64,000 nt of DNA, from NCBI GenBank assembly GCA_947069175.1, contig CAMTDV010000012.1:40146341-40210340 (forward strand), given 5' to 3'. This document shows, piece by piece, positions 43,546-53,879 of the stretch. A program made the position numbers and the translations under genes. Position 1 is the stretch's first letter. Each line of letters starts with the position of its first letter. This DNA comes from Scalesia atractyloides. Taxonomy: Eukaryota; Streptophyta; Magnoliopsida; Asterales; Asteraceae. The notes under the pieces were generated by a model that made no database searches, was not told the DNA's origin, and was given only the letters and a program-made list of their open reading frames with translations.

Positions 43546-43910
43546 CTACTGCTCCCCGTTTCTCCATTGAAATCTTGGGGTTTATAGGAGACGAAGTATT
43601 TGTAGGTGCATTCGTCTCTAGAAGAAAGGGACCTATTGTTAAATTCTAATTTCTTTGGTTCACTCTTCGCATTTAAAGAGTGAACAGGGCTCTCCTTATG
43701 AGCTGATGATGATGGAATAGATAAAGGCTTGGAGCGAGTAGTGCTCATTTCCTTAAATTTGTCCATGGCCTTTTCCATGGCTTTTCCAACAGTTGCATCA
43801 ATGCGTGTTTTCAGCATTGTTTGAGTTAATATCTCGGTGGCTACTTTGCGCCTCATCCGAGTTAGCCATTCTTGAAGCTTTGGTTCTAAACACTAAATTA
43901 AATTTCTCTT
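43546..43910 (-). pseudogene. G3 gag, N-terminal part
   Basis: The minus strand reads TLKTRIDATVGKAMEKAMDK-type coil text, then Ser/Pro-rich sequence and CTYKYFVSYKPQDFNGETG (43560-43620), the start of the gag core. It is interrupted by C2 at 43545. Probable start codon ATGAGGCGC at 43856. There is one frame change immediately before the C2 insertion. Confidence 0.75.
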
Positions 43911-45013
43911 AGCCATGGTATTAATAACCATATTGGCTATAAAAATTGGATATATAAATCCAGTGCTATTTAAACTAGTGTCTTTAGGCTTAAAATTTCT
44001 GTGAATGTTATTTATATTTGGCCTAGGTCTAAGAAGGACCATCAAGGCAAATTACAATTTCTGTGTGTCACAACTGCCATTGTCATAAGACAATTTATAA
44101 ATAGCTCATAGGCTTGTCACGAAGGACATTAAAAATATGGCTCATAAGCTTGTCACCATGGACTTATTATTATGGCACATAGGCCTGTCACTAGGGAAAT
44201 CGCACATTGGGATTCATAATGACATAAAATACGGCACATTGGTTTGTCACTGGTGGACATAAAAATATGGCACATTGGCCTGTCACTAATGGACATAAAA
44301 ATACGGCACATAGGCACTTACATCACTAATGGATGTCAATTATGGCCCGTAGGTACTACATCACTAATGGATGTTTAATCATGGCCTGTAGGCACTACAT
44401 CACTAATGGATGTTAATTATTATCATCGATTGATGATATTAGCCGGGATCAATTGATCACATTGGTTATATGTAAGTTTAGGGCGTAGTCCATTCACATA
44501 AACAGCTAGTGTGGTTCCTCAAGTCACACTACCAGGAATATTAACATTACTAGAATGTTAACAGGAGTATCTTAATGGTTGATTAATAGTCACGGTCGCA
44601 TTAACCTTAACGACTTGGGAGGTTTGAACATAGTCCACTACCTCTGGATAGAAGGATAATCTCTTCCTTAACTATCATGATAGAAGGCTATTCATCCTTA
44701 ACTATCATTTATAAGCTAGCCAATTAATATGGTCTGTGCCACTTGACTAATAAAAACCATTAAGATCTTTTGAAATTATATAGCGGAGCATAAATTTCGA
44801 GTAAAATCGAGACGGTTGCTTGAAGAGGATAAGTACATATATATAATTCCAAAATATTTTTTAAATGTCAATAGGAAATTACATACTATAAACTAAATAA
44901 ATGAAACAAACTGTCCATGCAAGGACTTAAAAGAAATAACAATGTCCACGCAGGGACTAAAGAAATAACAATGTCCATGCAAGGACTAAAGAAATATAAT
45001 AATAGAAGAGACT
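43911..45013 (-). repeat. G3 leader tandem repeats
   Basis: 44075-44410 holds seven or eight diverged units of about 45-50 bp built from GGCACATAGGC, TTGTCAC or ACATCACTAATGGA. A second small array of GGACTAAAGAAATAACAATG-type units (about 32 bp) lies at 44913-44999. No protein coding is seen. The rest is AT-rich leader between the proline-rich ORF and gag. Confidence 0.7.
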
Positions 45014-45780
45014 TTACTCATCCTTCTTTCCTGTAACCAACTTGGAGAGCTTCTTGAAGAACTTATTCGTCTTCTTCTCCGTCTTCTCCGCTTGTTGTTG
45101 CATTTCCTTCATTTGCTCCAAGGCCTCATTCATGGCCTCAAGTGGGGACGGAGGTTGTGGTTGTGGTTGAGGTACAACAGGATACTGGTTCCCATAATTT
45201 GGGTATCCAGTAGGTGGATAAGCAGGTGGGAAAGGAGATGGGTAAAGGTGTTATGCATGACCGCTTGCATATAAAGGTCATGCGATAGTGCCTAGTAATT
45301 TACCGGCGTAGATGGTTAAAAAGCTCATATCTAGATGATCTGGATATGTAGGGATAGGGTTATTAAAACCCAATGGTGGTGGTTGAACCACAGGTGATGG
45401 TGTCGGTTCCACCACAGGTGAAGCATTGGAGGGTCCACCCAGTCCTCGTGAATGGTATGGTATGTTTTGGGCAATGGTGGTAGCGAACCCGACCGTTGTC
45501 CCGCACATACTGACATACGTGCTCCACATTTCCTCCTTGGTGGCTTAGGTGGTGGCTGAGGTTGTTCCACCGGTTCCATTTAGACATCATCGTGTGTAGG
45601 AGGTGTTGGGGAATGGTAAGGAGTGTTAGAAAGTGAATTGGTTCCAATATTTGTCCCATTTGTTAGGACCTTGGAATGGTGATCCGACGTAAGAATTCGA
45701 ATCGCTAGAGATTTCGATGGGATGTGCGTGCGATCCTGACGTGGCATCTCCGGGTCAGAGTCCTCGTCCATAGGGTTGGG
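45014..45780 (-). pseudogene. Proline-rich ORF upstream of gag in G3
   Basis: The minus strand reads MDEDSDPEMPRQD (start at 45771), NTPYHSPTPPTHDDV, then EQPQPPPKPPRRKCGARMSV, PPPLGFNNPIPTYPDHLD, NQYPVVPQPQPQPPSPLEAM and finally a charged coil (EQMKEMQQQAEKTEKKTNKF) ending in a stop at 45014. Frame changes near 45580, 45400 and 45280 break it. It could be a separate 5' ORF or an N-terminal extension of Gag. Function unknown. Confidence 0.6.
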
Positions 45781-46220
45781 TTGATCTAACTGATTTTGAT
45801 CAGATGGGGGTGTGTTGAAGTAGTGGTTAGGGTTAAACTCATCATGATATCAATGATGAGAGTGATGAGATTGATGTGATTGGTGAGAATGGTAAAGTGG
45901 TATGAGCTTTGTGTATGAGTAGGTGAATATCGCGCTAATGGCCATGAACCCCCCGAATCCTCATAAGGATTCGAATGATGGGATTGTGAAGGGATACGTC
46001 CAGATGGTCTTCCCTCATAGGTCCTTTACCCCTTCCACTTTGTCTTTGTACTCTTGGCGGCATTTTCCTGTTAAAATCAAGTTCAAAAACAATACTAATT
46101 ACTTAATAATGAGATAAGTAATCCTAGGTCAAAGCCTAGACTCGGAAGTCTAAGGAATGTGCTTTTTGTAAGTTTAAGATTAAACACAAGAAGAATAGTG
46201 TTTAATTCTATCAAACGTTG

Positions 46221-46232
46221 GCTTTGATACCA
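46221..46232 (-). other. G3 primer-binding site
   Basis: The minus strand reads TGGTATCAAAGC, one base off the initiator tRNA-Met match, 3 bp from the 5' LTR. Confidence 0.8.
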
Positions 46233-46235
46233 ACC

Positions 46236-49200
46236 TGTCACACCCGGATTTCCAATCCAAATACCGGTGGGCCCGGGTGGGAATATCATGACGTAAGTTG
46301 ATATCATCATAGACAATTAAACACAGCACAGCGGAAGTCTTTGGATTTAAATTACTATTACAAACCAAATGTTCAAAGTACAAAAATAATACAAACGGCT
46401 TATAATGAATGATCCACAAGCAAATCATAAAAATACATAAAAATGTGTAACAGACTTTACGGTAGATCTAAGGATTCGCAAGATCCTCTTATATCACTAC
46501 CGAGCAGCTTCCAGCCTATTTCGTATTGTACCTGCAAACTTAGTCTTTTGAAAATACGTCAGCTTTCACTGTAAATACACCCAACTTACTCATTTTAAAA
46601 CATTTTAAAAATTAGATTTAAGTTCACAGGGCACAAATCTTTTATAACTTGGGATAGTTAACATTATAACCTTGTTAACAGATTCACATGTTTGTCCATA
46701 CATATGGGCCTAGTACGGAGACCGAGACATGATTAACGTACACACCACTTATGAACTTACGAAGGAGTTATCACCAACTAGTGGGTGAAAATAATTTAGC
46801 ATGAGCATCTGGTAGGTGTACCCTACACTCCTCGCTTTGGTCGTGGCCATTAACTAATGTAAGAGCCGAGGATATCCAGGACACGGTCGTTAACCCCCAA
46901 TGTTTAAGTTATCAAACAAAACTGATCAAAATGGAATATACGGATTTACTAGCCACAGTCCGGTATTCGATTGATCCCATTTCCGACCAAGCGGTAATAA
47001 TTTAGCGTAACCCAAGCCCGTATAGGGAAAATAAGTCGAGAGTATTTACCTAAGCTAGTCTTGATTTAAAATGCAAGATTTAATATCTCAGCCATATTCA
47101 AAATGAAATAAGTGCAATAGCATTTACTGGAAGGTTTTAGTCTGGATTATGGCATAAGCTAACCAATTAAAATGCTAACGGGCTTAATTCAAGTCATAGA
47201 CTTAGACCGACTAATGTACAAGATCAAAACGGTATAATACGCTAGATTAAGCGATGACCGGATAGAATGTAGTTTAAACCCAACAAGTACTATGACTTGT
47301 ATAATATGGGTAAACCATAAGCATTCTGGATTTTGAGATTAAAATGATAAGGTTAAACCCGTTTCGGTTAATTTACGTAAACTAGTTACATATACTTAAC
47401 CATGCGGATGTAAGCGATATCGGGTAACAGGATAAGTCATGTACAAGTTCTAGATGTCATTATACTTTAAATAAGTTGTAATATCAGTAGGACATCAACT
47501 TACATGCACGTTAAGGTTTTAAAATGAAACTATGCCTCATAAGGGCGTTTTGGTAATTGTATACCATATAAAAGGAACTTGAATATATTTTAATGTTATG
47601 ATCATAAAAATTCTGGAAAATAATTAATTTATCATATAATAGTAGTAAGATATTGATTATGTGTGTAATTTATAATTTATGATCAAACTACGCACCGTAG
47701 GGGCGTTTTGGTCATTTTAGTTCATGATTTATTTGGGATCTGCATTTATGTCATGTACCTACTGTAAAAATATTTGAAATGAGTTTTAAAATCAGTACCT
47801 AACAAGTCTTGGTTGATAAATATGGTTTAAAACCATACTATGCGCCGAAACGACGTTTATGTCGTAAAATGACGATTTCTGCGAAGTTTAGTAAAAACTG
47901 ATGTCAAGATCAGGTTTATATGTCTTAGATAGGTTATTTAATATAACACATCAGTAGGTAAGAGGTTTGATATGAAAAAGTATGATTAAAACCATTTTAC
48001 GTGCCATAAGGGCTTTATCATCATTTATCGACATAATACAAGGACTTGTGTATAGACTCAACATATAATCTGACTTGATATCCCAAATAATATCACTTAT
48101 ATTATTACATCAGTATGTAGTTCATTTTCAAGTTCGTTATCGTTTAAACCCTTCTTTTATGAAAAAGGGCATTTTAGTCAAAATGGCATAATAGTGGAAC
48201 TTATGCATAAACTTAGATTTTGATTATGATCATGTAATATAACCTCAGAGGGTTATGCTAAATCATATACGATCATAATGTGACCTTAGATCAGTAGCTA
48301 ACTAATCTAAATCGGGTCAGAATCGAAAGTCAAAGTAGAAGTCAAACTTTGTGACTTTCGGTTGCGAACCAACCCTAGAACTAAAATTGACGAGCCGAAC
48401 ATGTTCTCACATGTTCTAATAATTATTACCAACTTGTTTAAGTGTCAAAACATGTTTTATAACATATATAAACTCAAATTATAATATTTTCGAAAACTGT
48501 CATGTTTGACTTTTTAATATTAAAACTTTGACCCGTCAATTGGTCTAGCAAACATGATCTTTAGGAGGTGCCCTTTATGGGGATTAACAACTACCTTATT
48601 ACGATCACTTAGCCATGTTCGTTATGAACAATGGCAGGACCATAATGATCTTAACCGAAAGTCAAGGCGTTTTCAGTAAAATGCTTGACTTTTGGCTATA
48701 AAAGCCTATAAATGAAAATGCAAGGGAAAGGAACACTTACAAGTGATTCTATGATGAAATAAGACTAAGTTGGATGCTCCTTTCAGTTAGGAACTTCCAA
48801 AGGAGGGAGATAAATCGATAAATGAGAAAGGTGCAAGTTCAAGTGGAGAACCATTACACCTATTTATAGTTGGAGAGCTTGGAGGAGGTGATGCCAGTGT
48901 TAGCAAGTATTAGAGGGAGCCTACAAGTGTCCTAAAACATGGCATAGTACTTTGGAAGTCCATGGTTTCGAATCAAATGGTTTTTGGCAACATGTGTGGA
49001 GTCCAAGCAAAAATTCTGCAGAGACAGGCCTCTGGCGGCCCGCGATAGACCAGACTGTGTCTCTCGCGCCCCGCGAGCGCCCATGGAAACTTTCAAACTT
49101 TGTCACATTTAGCCCCTCAAATTATTACCTCTAAAACACCTTTATAAGCTATTTAGCCCTCCGTAGCCAATATTTGGCATAGCGGGAGTATGCCCGGACA

Positions 49201-49513
49201 TTGTCAGGCTCTTAGTTCATTAAAAGATCACTCAGAGGTATAATTAACATGTTGACACTTTTAACCCCTCCAAGTCTAACTTTTACATATTTAGATAATT
49301 AATCCCTCTCGTACAACCAGTGGATCATATGATAGTTAGGACTTCGTAAAGGGTCACTCAAAGGCTCATGTAAGCATGTTGACACTAAAGGTCACTCAGA
49401 GGCTAAGTTTAAGCATGTTGACACTTTTAGTCCTTTTCAGTCCTTAATGGACTTATTATAAAAGTAATGGAACGTGTCACTATACTATTGGAACGATTTT
49501 ATGAGGAGTAACA
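46236..49513 (-). mobile_element. G3 5' LTR
   Basis: 3278-bp partner of 21577-24903, starting TGTCACACCCGG on the plus strand and ending GAGTAACA. TATA box on the minus strand at 48861-48868. It has many substitutions relative to its partner, two rather than four GGTCACTCAGAGGCT units, and a GC-rich stretch (49035-49075) lost from the other LTR. G3 is therefore clearly older than G4. Confidence 0.9.
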
Positions 49514-49752
49514 TGCCTCACAGAGACTTAATGGTGGATGCTACAGCTAGCCATGAGATGCTAACCTTCATTAATGCTTCCTTAGGATTTCAACAAATCC
49601 AAATGGAACCATCTAATGATGAAGAACTGCCTTCATGACCCCAACAGGTATGTTACATTGCGATGAACTTTGGTTTAAAAAATGCAGGTGTGACATACCA
49701 GAGGCTGTGAAAATGATGTTCAAGGACAGACTTGTACACTATCACATGTGAA
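49514..49752 (+). pseudogene. Tat/Ogre-type RT fragment (G2), right half
   Basis: Resumes the RT cut at 21576: HRDLMVDATASHEMLTFINA, FQQIQMEPSNDEE, a stop, CYIAMNFGLKNAGVTYQRL, then another stop. Joined with the left half it gives the expected ACPKDP...LMVDATA order. Nothing recognisable of this element follows. Confidence 0.82.
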
Positions 49753-49967
49753 CACATTAGAGCTAATTCAAGCTAAAACGAACTAAGAACAACTTAAAAT
49801 AACAAGCAATGGAGATATACGGACCATAAAATGAGAAAACCCTAATTTAACTATTATAATGAATTCTATCTGATTCTACTAGCCAATGTGGATTTAATAA
49901 CTTATATGAATGCTAAAAGTATCTAATTTATTAAACAATGTGTTATAGAAGTGAAAAACTATAAAAC
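49753..49967. other. Unassigned AT-rich spacer
   Basis: About 215 bp between the G2 remnant and the first C3 LTR. No features seen. Confidence 0.5.
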
Positions 49968-50350
49968 TCTTTGTGCATTTTGTGTGTCTGTTACTGTGCA
50001 AATAAGCTAGATAGAGCATGTGTTGAATATTGTATAGTTGTATGAGATTAGGAAGGTATACGAGCGCATGACATGAACTTACGCAGTAGTCCTACACATG
50101 CAGGACTCATACATGTAGTGAGCGCATGAGCATGACCCTATAAATAGTAGTCTCATGCACTTGCCTTCATAAATTTTAGAGATTTCTGATTTGAGAGGAG
50201 AGTGAGCTTGTTGCTCTCTCCTAGAGTTTATTGATGTATGCTCTTTTGGCCAGAATTGAAAGCCAATAAAATCGAGCCGCCTTAAACGTTATGCTGCTGA
50301 ATTTCGACCGAATTAGTATTATATCCAAATTTCCATCTAAACACAATAGA
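49968..50350 (+). mobile_element. C3 LTR a
   Basis: Aligns with LTR c at 53779 (TTTGTGCATTTTGTGTGTC versus TTTGTACATTTTGTGTGTC). TATA box TATAAATA at 50139-50146. The U3 carries GAGCGCATGA and ACATGCAGGACTCATACATG words in the place where LTR b has TCGTACGA words. The first base pair appears mutated (TC for TG). Confidence 0.65.
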
Positions 50351-50639
50351 TCTTGCACTTAGAATTGGCATCAGAGGTACGATGTCGATTCAATGGATCT
50401 AACAGTTGATTGAATCACCTACGCTCATGATTTATGTGTTTTAGATGTAAAAATCACAATAGATTTCGCTTTCATCATCAAATTTGAAGAATTGAAGATT
50501 TTGGATAGAAAAAATGAAATAAAAATATTGGAGCGCATAATTCCTACACGTGCACCATGTGGAGCGCAAGACTCATACATGCGCAGGAGTACAAATGTAA
50601 GAGTCATCCAAGCGCAAGAGTTATACGCTTAGGGGGAAG

Positions 50640-53000
50640 GCATTTTTTGCTCCTAGTGGTGAGACGAGTGTCTAGAAAAAAATTGGTGATAGAATTTTTT
50701 TTCAACATATTAACGTTAAGTACGGGTTGTTTGGGGACACAATAGAGGATTAAGAGAATGTTAAAGATGATAAATCATTTAGTGCTGATAGATAGTAGGT
50801 AGTCATGGAAACCTATGCATAACGATTATCATTTAGTTAAGTGACTATTAATGAACGAAAAATTAAAATTCTGCATTGATGAAAAACAGACTTTTGTGGA
50901 AGAAAAAGTCAAAAGATTCCACAAAATTGAGTATTGAAAGATAATAGAGACATAGTTTCCAAATTTGAGGGGAAAATTATTGGTAATTCAGAGATATGTT
51001 TATAGAGCTCAGAATTTTCCAAAAATGGGGGGGAAGGAGAAAAAATTCATGTCATAAATATCATAGCATTTTCTGGAATTCTGACAGAAAGTGATAGAAG
51101 ATATGCAACAGTATTTGGGTGGTTCTTAATTAAAATTTTTAGTGATGCACAGTATCTCGGATTCTTTAGTTTGTGATCAAATTGAAGTCTTTGTCTTCAT
51201 ACAAGCCAATATTTAGGAAATATTTGTGGTCTTTGTTGAAACTTCAGATTTTAGAGGGCTTTCATGATATTAGATACACGATAGCTCTACAGCATTTTTA
51301 ATTTCTATGGAAAATGAGTTATTTTCTAAACCATTTGTCAGGGTATAATGATGTTTAAAGATTATTTTCTAAACCAGTTGTTAGGGAATAATGATGTTTG
51401 AAGATTAAGTTGTTGCCGGGACTAACAGAGAAGATTATATATCTGCTATCATGTCTAAAGGAGAAAACTACATAGTGTTTTATCAGATAATTACTGATCC
51501 GATAAAGATTTATTGATTGTGGAGATTATCGTTTACCCTAATTAGTCACTGAAGTTGGTAAAGCATAAAGATGGTTACGAAAATGGATTTCAAGTTTTCA
51601 TGAGTATTCGCTTATTTGAAGTTTATCAGTTTGGTATGCGAAGTTTCTACCAATTATCGGTTAGGATTTTGAAGATCGGAGGATCGAGCAAGGAGTGCAT
51701 TAAAACCGAACGTGAATGTGTTTAACGTCAAAATGAATAGGCTACATTGATTAATTACAAGTTGTTAATGTTAATGAAGATTGTAGTTTAGCAAATCTAA
51801 GGATTGTATCAGGAACCATGCAAATAAAGACCTGAAGTATCATTTCAGGGGGATATCGTTGATGCTGATGCACTTATGTCGTATTGATGAGACGAGTGCC
51901 CAGAAAAAATTGGTGATTACAAACTTTTTAGAGATTTTAACGTCTAATTCGGGTTGTTCAGGGACACCGTCTAGAGCTTCAAAGTATAGAATTATGATAC
52001 GATCACTAAAGGATGAAGATTTTGGGGTAGTCAGTGATACCTTCGCAAAACGTTGATCATCTGGTGTAGTGACTATTAATGAACCTTAATGTGAAGTCAG
52101 CATTTGATCAAAACTGCAATTTTGGGATATTTTCCGCAAAATTTGAGTACCATATGTTGTAGTCGCGCCATAATCTTCATTCCCATAGTACTCAAAACGT
52201 CAGAATTTGCAAAAATGAGGGGAATAAAAATGTTCACGTATATGTTAAAATTCCGGCATTTTTGAAATTCGTGACGATGCAAAAGTATTCGGATGATTCT
52301 GACTGCAGAGTATTTGGGAATCACAGAGGACGAATAGACATTTGGAATGTGTGATCAAAGGATGTTCACAATTTTCAGATCTTGATACAGATTGATGCTT
52401 AAGGGTTAACTACCTGGTCTTCGATGTGGAATTGGATGCACATACGACTGCTTATCTTTAACTCTACAAGGCAAATAATTGTTTTCAGGGCTAACCGCCA
52501 GGAAATGAGGATGTTTTGTAGTTTCAGTTGGCCATTCCAGTGGAGATAGCTATACATCAGTTATTGTGGACTAAAAAGGAAGAATGTGATTCTGATTGCT
52601 GAAGAATGTTTCTCATATTCGATGTGTTACCAGATAATATGATTCAAATGATGATTTACTGATTGAGAAGATTACCAATTTGCTGATTAATAATGATTAT
52701 GGAAATCGGGATTTCTATTTACGTGGATTTTTATTGATTTGAAGTTTATCGGTGTGGTAGTTCGAAGTTTCTATCAATTACCGATTGGATTTTGAAGATC
52801 AGAGGATCGACCATTGGAGGAGTGCGCTAAACCAAACATGGATATGGTTAAAGCCGAAACAGAGAAGCTGCATTGTTTAATTTCAAGTTTGTGATTATTC
52901 TAGAAAATTTATAGATCAAGCAAATCATAGAAGGTCTTGAACCGTGCAAACAACGACCTAAGATTAATTTCTAGAGAAAGTTATTTCAGGGGGAATATTG
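50640..53000 (+). repeat. Two-copy tandem repeat of about 1.2 kb in C3
   Basis: Copy A (about 50650-51850) and copy B (about 51880-52995) both run from GAGACGAGTG and AAAAATTGGTGAT through GTGACTATTAATGAAC and GAAGTTTATC to TTATTTCAGGGGGA. They are diverged but collinear. Neither contains a credible reading frame. Confidence 0.7.
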
Positions 53001-53134
53001 CTTAAATAGATAATGCAAACCCAGGATCATCAATCAAGGGGGAATTACAAGCCAACAGATACCTGATTGAAGTTATAGAACAATCAAACACGACTCTCAG
53101 ATTTCAAGATCAAGTTTAGGCTTCGACATGACGT

Positions 53135-53640
53135 CCAAGGGGGAATTTGTTGATGACTTTATGTCCGTCACTGTGCGAATATGCTAGAAAGAGGGTGTAT
53201 TGAATATTGCTATAGATTAGATACGAACACACAACCCAAGTGCGAACGAGTACTGGCTCGTACGAGTGACATGTGCCTCGTACGAGTGACTTTGTGCCTC
53301 GTACGAGTGACTTTGTGCCGTATGAGCGATAACATCTCACTCGTACGAATGACCCTTCGTACGAGTGACGACCTGCGCTTCGCACGAGCTGTCATGTCTG
53401 TATATATGAGTTGTGTGTTCATTTTTGTAAGTTTTGGAAGTTCCTGAGGGGAAACGCTGGCGGATTCTTTCTAGGAACTCTGCCAGCCAGACAAGATGTA
53501 TGCTCTTTTTGTATGAATGAATGAAAACTTCCGTGATTCTGTTCCTACTCCCTGTTTATAACGTTCTACCGAAATTGGTACTATCATACGCCCAAAACCT
53601 CCGTCTAAAACCGCCGCCCCCACGGGACTCACAATTGAAT
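53135..53640 (+). mobile_element. C3 polypurine tract and LTR b
   Basis: The tract CCAAGGGGGAA (53135-53145) precedes TGTTGATGACTTTATGTCC (53148). The U3 holds six or seven palindromic CTCGTACGAGTGAC words (53255-53395). After the TATATATGAG box (about 53400) it is unrelated to LTR a until the 3' part. The 3' boundary near 53640 is uncertain. Confidence 0.6.
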
Positions 53641-53766
53641 CACATGCAAACCCGAAGCATCAATCAAGGGGAATTTGTTGAGGCATGCAGAATATTTGCT
53701 TGATTGAAGTTGTAGAATATTTAAAAACGACTCTCATATTTCGAGCTCAATATTAGACAACAACGT

Positions 53767-53879
53767 ACAAGGGGGATCTGTTTGTACATTTTGTGTGTCC
53801 ATTAGTGTGCGAATAAGCTAGATAGAGCGTGTGTTAAATATTGTATAGTTGTATATGCGATTAGGAAGGTATAGGAGCG
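53767..53879 (+). mobile_element. Polypurine tract and LTR c of C3, truncated by G5
   Basis: CAAGGGGGATC, then TGTTTGTACATTTTGTGTG (53779). Matches LTR a for about 100 bp (AGCTAGATAGAGC, ATTGTATAGTTGTAT, GATTAGGAAGGTAT) until G5 begins at 53880. Confidence 0.7.

Larger units (their letters stand above)
21577..49513 (-). mobile_element. Ty3/gypsy chromovirus-like element G3, hosting G4 and C2
   Basis: Minus-strand gypsy element spanning 27.9 kb including two younger insertions. LTRs are 21577-24903 (3' LTR) and 46236-49513 (5' LTR), with a perfect TGCCT duplication (21572-21576 and 49514-49518). Minus-strand order: 5' LTR, primer site, proline-rich ORF, tandem repeats, gag, (C2), gag, protease, RT, (G4), RT/RNase H, integrase, C-terminal chromodomain-like segment, polypurine tract, 3' LTR. 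RT before integrase defines gypsy, and the C-terminal segment points to a Tekay/Del-type chromovirus. Removing G4 and C2 leaves about 13.5 kb. Confidence 0.92.
49968..53879 (+). mobile_element. Non-coding copia-like element C3 with three related LTRs
   Basis: LTR a (49968 to about 50350) is followed by a primer-like site TGGCATCAGAGG (50366-50377), then 2.7 kb of non-coding sequence made of two diverged tandem copies. A polypurine tract CCAAGGGGGAA precedes LTR b (53148 to about 53640). A second, shorter internal tail (53640-53778) with its own tract CAAGGGGGATC precedes LTR c (53779-53879), which is cut by G5. No gag or pol can be read. The layout suggests a LARD-like non-autonomous element altered by recombination between related copies. 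Confidence 0.65.
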
